DNA from: Lingula anatina
Lineage: Eukaryota; Brachiopoda; Lingulata; Lingulida; Lingulidae
Assembly (NCBI RefSeq): GCF_001039355.2
Contig: NW_019776148.1
Location: 29,534 to 93,533 of the forward strand
Direction of reading: 5' to 3'
Length of the DNA: 64,000 nucleotides
Shown piece by piece: positions 57,613 through 64,000 of this stretch. Every line of letters begins with the position of its first letter. Position 1 is the first letter of the stretch. A model generated the notes under the pieces. It was not told the DNA's origin, searched no databases, and saw nothing but the letters and a program-made list of their open reading frames with translations. A program made the position numbers and the translations under genes.

Positions 57613-58436
57613 TTCTGCATGCCTTGTTTAAGGCTATCTCAGAGGCTTCTCAATGAAAGATCGTCTACTGATCTCTTCTCCTTTCAAAGCCTATCGTCTC
57701 TGAATGATATTGTCATCTAATTGCCCATGGCATAAACCTTTCTTATTATCGTTAAGTCCAACTTCAATTACGTGATGCCTTGGTTGATAGAATATTGTAT
57801 GTGGTGATGTAACAAGGTTTGGCAACAGAAAAGAGAACATTTTAACCCATTTGTTGCCTGTGAGATTACATCTAGGATCACAGTTATATGAATATAATCG
57901 GAATACAGCATCAAAGAACTTAACGCTAATATAATTTCCCTAACGTAATTTCCGTCGTGAATAGGCTTCAATAATTGTTGAACAATCAGATCCAGTAGAG
58001 GGAAATTGTCAAAAAATCAATCCTCGTATCAGGAACAAGATGTTCGCAATGGCAATCGTTCACTGCAGTTAAGCAATGAACTACACTGTCTTTTGCTGAA
58101 GGAGCTACCCCAACACACACAAACACACACACAAACACACACACATTTGTCTCCTTGTTCCCAAAGCAGCATCATGTCGGGATCACGATTTGCCCGTGTT
58201 TTCGATCGTGTTACAAAAGGCATTGCATAATATATCACATTGCTGATAGAAATTACACCCTTGGCCGCCTTGAACTTTTGACGAATAAAGAAAAAAGTAG
58301 TTCTGACTAGAATTCATGTATACATCATCAAAGCATTTTTATTCGGAAGCAAAGTCAAAGGACTTCCAAAGATATTCAGTCCACTTCTTTTCCTCTTCAT
58401 TTTTCCCCAAAGTTAAATAAAACATAAAGTTCTATC

Positions 58437-58602
58437 AGTGTGGCAGGAATGGTTGTCCTGGAAATGGAAGTCCGGGTCAGATATGATAATTACAGGTTGG
58501 GGCTAGTGGGAGTATTGGGGTTAGTATATGGGACGAATGTCATCTGTACAAAGGAATGGGAACGGTATACGGTTCCTAGCGAACTTGCATTCCTGTCACA
58601 CT
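58437..58602. mobile_element. CCGTAGTCCGC-family element, best-preserved ends
   Basis: Starts AGTGTGGCAGGAATG and ends CATTCCTGTCACACT, a near-perfect 15-bp terminal inverted repeat. The core is the reverse complement of the copies at 33,882 and 53,980 (TTGGGGTTAGTATATGGGAC). A second TTGTCCTGGAAATG piece follows the left end, suggesting a small internal duplication. Confidence 0.85.
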
Positions 58603-58625
58603 GGTTTCCTGTGCAGCCAAAAGCC

Positions 58626-58627
<2 letters not shown>

Positions 58628-58658
<31 letters not shown>
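58628..58658. repeat. poly(A) run, about 31 bases
   Basis: Uninterrupted A run 25 bp after the inverted-repeat element. Confidence 0.95.
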
Positions 58659-58659
<1 letters not shown>

Positions 58660-60191
58660 GCTTAATGTCCTAAACATTTTTGACAAATCACTTCTTAACA
58701 ACGAGAATGGCGTTATTTTAAAGATTTTTCCAAGCAAACCACTGATCGCTTTCTCCTTGACATTTCTGGAATGAACATCGGCCCTGAAGCACGAATACAC
58801 TGCTAATAAGATGTAAGTACCGCCAGTTTTTGGGAAATGCCCTTCCTGCTTTATGTGTTAAGTGTTAATTATTTTTTTACATGTAATAATTACACTGCAT
58901 TAACTTCAAAGACAATCTTTAAAGTTCACTTCTTCATTCATTTACCCAATGTGTACTAATTCTCCGTCGAATTATGCTAACGGTTTAAATTCAAGATTTA
59001 ATTTCCCTTTCAGATTCAAATTATAATCGTGTGCTTTTTGCTCATTGGGCCATGATTCAAACGTACCATTCTATTGCTCCTCTTGGTGCAAATTGTTTAT
59101 GCCAATTACCCGTAGTCATAACAAATGCTCGTTTTTTAGGTATACAGAGGCACCATTACCCTAGGTTCTCAGGGGTTAAACCAGAGATATTTTCTGACAG
59201 TCTTCCAAGTTATCTTTGTTGATCCATCTTCCATTTTTGATCGTCTTCTGACAGAAAAAAAAAAATAGATACCCGTCAATGTAAACTTGAATATCTGACC
59301 GTCTTCGGGAAGACCCAAATGACAGCCTCAATCCGTCCCTGGTTCCAGATGTCGGTATTGCCAGTTCAATCTTGATTTCATATATAACCCACATCAACAC
59401 TGTAAAGCTAACACATGAAAAGGTATACTGTACTTAGCAAGCTAGCTTTAAATTGCCCTGACCTTCAGGGTAAGGTACCATATAGCTAACTATTCATTTG
59501 ACATATGGTAAGATATGCGAAATAGTGGTGGTTGATTAGCAGAATGGTGAATATAACTTCGTTATGAGTTATACATACTTACAGATGCTATGAGTACCGT
59601 GGCGACACATGCGCTTTATTGGGTTTTAACGGTGAAATGCGAGTATTTGCTCTCGGTATGTATGTCAAATAATACACTGACACCTCTCTCGCTGACTCTA
59701 CAGCTGTTCCGGTATACATCGCGCTGGTAAGTGTTTTTTTTTTCCTCAAACAACATTGTTTCAATGAATAAAATAGTCTGTTTTATTAATTCAAAAGCGG
59801 TACAGCCTGCAGTATTTTTAAACCAGACAATTACAATTATAACCGAATATCTTCTATTTTGTTTCGTCTGTCAATAATTAAGACGGGTATCAAACTTAAT
59901 ATTGAGAGAAGTAGAACAGAACCGACGAAACGCTAGTAGATTATTGAGAACTATTGAATTACGTGAAACGTTACTGGGAAAATAACTTTGACGACACAAA
60001 ACATTATAACTAGAACATGGAAATGCCTTAGTTGAGATAAAAAAAATGTTAATATCTCCTATAACAATGCATAAACATTTATAGACACTGTTGGCAGAAA
60101 TGGGTCGTACTTGATGCTAGCATTCAAATATAGAACTCTGAACCATACAGTTTCTTGGACAAGTTTGGCATATGCAATGACAAACACATCG

Positions 60192-60195
<4 letters not shown>
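58660..60195. other. no gene recognised
   Basis: Non-coding. At 59,699-59,735 an acceptor-like CTCTACAG and donor-like GTAAGTG flank only 23 bases, too little for a call. Confidence 0.4.

Positions 60196-60246
<51 letters not shown>
60196..60246. repeat. poly(T) run, about 51 bases
   Basis: The longest homopolymer in the window; its length is likely uncertain in the assembly. Confidence 0.95.
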
Positions 60247-60249
<3 letters not shown>

Positions 60250-61694
60250 ATGATGTAGCCAATATATTTTTTTTATTTAACCTTTAAAAGATAAATGAAA
60301 AAATGACTAAAATGGATAAGTTAAAATGAGATGGAATAAAATGAAATACATAGAAATTAGACAGCGCATATAAGAATATTTTAAAAGTAGTCCCACAAGC
60401 ATGTATTTCTTAGATTGTCTGTCCGGATATCTAGGACTATTGACTAAAGAAGCTCAATGTGGTCGGATTATACTTTATGTTGCAATAAAACTAATTGTGG
60501 CATATAGGACTGGGCAACGCTTTTTTAGGTGGGGATATATTTATTAGAGAACATAAAATACACAGTATAAAATCTTCCGTGGCTGCTTTTCCACCCCGGT
60601 ATACTTTTTGTTTAATTAATATTTCTAAAAAAAGCTTTTAGTATGTGAATTGAAAATGCCTGGTTTTCAGTTGCTGTTTCTTTTCCTTTCTTTTTCAACC
60701 TTTTGCCTCAAACATTACGGATTGCATAAAACATAGCATAAAAAACTGCACTCTTATTGATCTATCGGATAAAAAAAGTCACGGTATTACTTAACCTTTG
60801 ACATTGTATTTTCAATCAATAATCGGACCAATTACATGTGTACAAATAGACATTTCAATTAACTTGCCTTATAATACATTATATTCTAGCAACAAGCATT
60901 CTTTTAATACCGCATTGGTCTGTGGGTTTCTTTTCGTCCCTATACACGCATCCCTCGGAAAAACTGAGTTAACTTGGTCAAGCTTATGTAAAGACGACCA
61001 AGAGGTATAAGAGTGAGAGTCATACATTCAAGGACGTTGATAAAGTCCTGGTTCATACCGTACGGGCTAAACAGAACCTGGACGCCTAAAAACCGCTCAC
61101 ATGTTAAAATGTGTGCACAGGTAAGCCCTTGCCTTTAGAAAAATCAGTTGATTCTTGAGAATTATTATTATCTGCCTCTCAAGGTCACCCCGGCCACCCC
61201 CCCCCCCATTAGGCCCTCCATGTTGATACAAGGGTTCGGTGATTAAACCGAATGGATAAGTATTCCTGTTCGATATATATTGATATATTGTGACTGATTA
61301 CAGGCACGAGGTCAGTGCATGGAGAAAGTGTCATTGACTTTGAAATAAATAGTGACGCAATGCACTTTATATTGAAGGTGGCAGACCGCGAGGAATCAAT
61401 ACATGAACCGAGTCAATCAATGGGGTCATGACCGGACTTCCTTTATTACCGCGATGTCTTGAATAGGTGTTCTGTTTCGTAAATCTGGTTATATAACTAG
61501 CATTTGTGCATCAATTCTGCGTTATGGTAAAAAAAATCAATTTGGATTAAATCTGTCAAAATGAATTTCATCGGAAACCGATATTTGTCTCAAGTCAGAC
61601 TGCAATTTCATTTGTGGTGAAACGGAAATGTAACGCGTAGAAGACATAAAGCTAGATGTGTGCGTAAAACGAAAACTCAGATGAAAAGAGTTAA
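60247..61694. other. no gene recognised
   Basis: AT-rich non-coding sequence with a C-run at about 61,197-61,207. Confidence 0.4.
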
Positions 61695-61913
61695 GCCCCC
61701 TTTACACTGGACGGCGTCCTTTCTGCGTCCAGCAGTACGGCCCCATTTGAGAGTTAAAAAATTATAATACTTTACGGCCGACAACTGGCAGATCATTGAG
61801 CATTCATTCTGATACAAAATCGATGCTTGTGCCTCCTTATTAAGACCACCGCTATGCCAAATTTCATGGTCGCAGAAAGGACGCAGAAAGGACACCGTCC
61901 AGTGTAAAGGGGT
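61695..61913. mobile_element. MITE with CCCCCTTTACACTGGACG ends, copy 2
   Basis: The left end GCCCCCTTTACACTGGACGG and right end CGTCCAGTGTAAAGGGGT form a nearly perfect inverted repeat. CTTTCTGCGTCC and GGACGCAGAAAG continue the pairing inward. About 219 bp, no coding. The target duplication is not clear (TTAA on the left, TATAA on the right). Confidence 0.88.
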
Positions 61914-61977
61914 ATAAGAAAGTTGATAAATAGACAAATTGTCAAGTGTATCCTGCCCATCGAAATGAAAGCTGCTA

Positions 61978-61979
<2 letters not shown>

Positions 61980-62014
<35 letters not shown>
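61980..62014. repeat. (CT)n microsatellite
   Basis: About 17 CT units. Confidence 0.95.
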
Positions 62015-62016
<2 letters not shown>

Positions 62017-62675
62017 AAGTCAACGTCATACAATTCAAAACTGCATTAAATATGAATTAGAGTATTAATTAAGTATTCGATATCGTCACCATTGTGAAAT
62101 GAACCGTTACTGCTGATATCAAGTATAGGAATCGATCTAGTTTTCTCATTAAGACCACCGTATACGTGACAAATGTCTATAAACGCGAGAGTTTAATAAG
62201 AATAAATTTCAGTTTGTCAAGCATTTTAGCATTTTGAAAAATGTATTCAGGGTATATATTTGACAGCGCCACGGAAAATCACAGCTTGTGGTATACTGAA
62301 TTAAGTTTTATTGACTTTCTGCTTGATATTTCTGTGGTTAACACCGTATCATGATTTAATACAATTATCCACACTTTAGCTCCTTGGGCTTGGAAATATT
62401 CCACTGTCATCTGCACGATTTCCCGATAATTCGACACTAGACTTATCGACAGACGTCGCTATTCCTAAACTTTAGTGTGATATTAGGAGGCTAATGAATA
62501 GGAGGCAGTCCGATTATGAGATTTTTTTATTGTTTAAGACTGCTGTAAACAAAATGACTTAATGAGCTAATGAGCTTGAATAATGTTATCCATGCATGGT
62601 AATACCATTTTATTATAAAAGTGTGGTGAATTTCACGGAATACTGTACGGTACACTGGTAAAAATATACACGTGT

Positions 62676-62732
62676 TCTCTCTCACACACACACGTGCGCG
62701 CGCGCGCATACACACTCACACACATACACACA
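62676..62732. repeat. CA/CG-rich alternating tract
   Basis: CACACACACGTGCGCGCGCGCGC followed by CA repeats; alternating purine-pyrimidine throughout. Confidence 0.85.
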
Positions 62733-62825
62733 GAAATAAAAAAATGAAAATCAAAAGAGCAACAAAATATTAATTGTGTAAAATCACACAGACTACATGT
62801 GCATCAAACAGTGCGCTGACAAAAA

Positions 62826-62891
62826 TAAAATAAAATAAAATAAAATAAAATAAAATAAAATAAAATAAAATAAAATGAAATAAAATAAAAT
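62826..62891. repeat. (TAAAA)n microsatellite, long
   Basis: About 13 pentamer units with one TGAAA interruption. Confidence 0.95.
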
Positions 62892-62894
62892 AAC

Positions 62895-64000
62895 AGCTTT
62901 ATAGAAATAATTGAAACGCCTAAAGTCCTCTTTCAATACAGACATCCCGCGATGTGATCTAATCTGTCATGTACCTGTTGTAAGGGAAATAAAGAAATAC
63001 TTTCTGGATTGATTTGTATCAAAAATAATTAAATATAGCTTTGACAACAAATACACGGGTCTATACATTGAAGCAAATACTAGATTTGCCAGAAAGTGTT
63101 TATTGATTTATTTACCTCACTTTTGTTGTGCGTTATAGCATTAGACAACAGTTCCATATCTCTATTAATCGAGGCACAAGAAACTCCGGTTACACAATTC
63201 AATAAATATATAAATATTTAATGTCTTGGTATTTTAGTCGTCTGGTGTGTCCACACGAATAAATGGTGCTATCGATGCCTGACGTGTTGGTGCAGTGTCT
63301 CGTGACCACTCTCGAGTCACAGGCTGCTGATGTATTGCCACATGGAATACACACATAGACATTTGAGTTCGTCATAAACAATACAAACCTAGCGTAGACG
63401 TAGAAAATATTCAGTGCAAGTGTAATACCTATGGCAAGTGTAATACCTATGAAAATTTCAATCGCCTTTAATATACCATACTGTTAGCATTGGGCACACT
63501 AATCAATTTTGCAGTGAAATGCAACTATTTTGTATATATTATTTATATTCTTCTTGTATCTCCAGCAGCTTCGAATGAAGAGATTATATCACTTCTGGGA
63601 GCTGCGCTTCAACACAAACGACCATCAATTTAATACACTATATGGTTTATAAATGATTTTTTTTTTCGTTTGCCCGTTCTTAATTAGTCTTAAGTTAACA
63701 TCGATCCACATGAAATATTTATGGTGATCACGGCAATACTGACCAATACAACAGGTATTGATTAGCTGACCGATACATGGCCTAATGTCCAGTGACCACC
63801 AAGGGTAACGTGAATATTAGTCGAGAGCGAGTCGAAAGCTACTCGGTGGCGACCGGAGCCAGTACTTCAACTACAGCAAGCAGCGCCGAAATCAAGCCCC
63901 GCGGGTAACCCGCTCTCTGGAGGACATTTTTAGGCAACGTATGCCTTGTAATATCCCCCCACACTCTCGTGGCGTTGTCAATTAAACGGGTGTAGAAAGC
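62895..64000. other. window end; no gene supported
   Basis: AT-rich to about 63,790. The last 200 bases are clearly richer in GC and hold an open frame of about 60 codons (63,818-63,990) with no family I recognise. It includes TGGCGACCGGAGCC, faintly like a tRNA primer-binding site. It may be the edge of another element or exon beyond the window. Confidence 0.35.

Noticed and set aside
59690-59740. 23-nt exon-like segment with acceptor and donor
   Set aside because: Too short and isolated; no partner exon or coding content found.
1-64000. CRISPR arrays, operons or prokaryotic defence systems
   Set aside because: The spliced genes, eukaryotic tRNA with B box, poly(A) signals and microsatellites show animal DNA. 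Direct repeats here are micro- and minisatellites without spacers.

Overview
This is a 64 kb, AT-rich window of animal nuclear DNA: spliced genes with GT-AG introns, an intron-hosted tRNA, long (CT)n/(CA)n/(TAAAA)n microsatellites, and many decayed DNA transposons and LINE tails. Repeat style and gene content fit a marine invertebrate, perhaps a mollusc or other lophotrochozoan; the species cannot be fixed from the sequence alone.

Bases 1 to about 23,010 are a tandem array of four paralogous Golgi-type carbohydrate sulfotransferase genes (HNK-1ST/CHST, Sulfotransfer_2-like), all on the + strand and about 5.5 kb apart (starts 2178, 7770, 13247, 18858). Each has three coding exons: an 88-nt signal-anchor exon, a 41-nt stem mini-exon and an ~850-nt catalytic exon. 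All four are intact (326, 326, 325 and 326 aa). Spacers are mosaics: a ~500-bp module is inverted in two of them, the same two carry a decayed Tc1/mariner transposase, and two MITE insertions have an intact empty site in a sister spacer. The array probably continues to the left of the window.

Bases 23,346 to 44,736 hold one complete class A neuropeptide GPCR on the - strand, closest in motif pattern to the neuropeptide S receptor / crustacean cardioactive peptide receptor group. I reconstructed nine coding exons from the glycosylated N-terminus to the C-tail stop. One junction, in the third intracellular loop, is out of phase and may need a further micro-exon. DRY reads DRL. The exons for TM2-ECL1 and TM3 appear twice, because a ~3.37-kb block (31,670-35,028 and 35,030-38,406) is repeated on either side of a single N at 35,029. 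This is most likely an assembly haplotype duplication. Each block also carries a + strand tRNA-Val(AAC).

Bases 44,737 to 64,000 contain no gene I can support. They hold decayed LINE tails, Tc1-like ends, several small inverted-repeat elements, minisatellites and homopolymer tracts. One stretch around 56.2-56.6 kb looks like a promoter with a first coding exon, but could be part of a retroelement.
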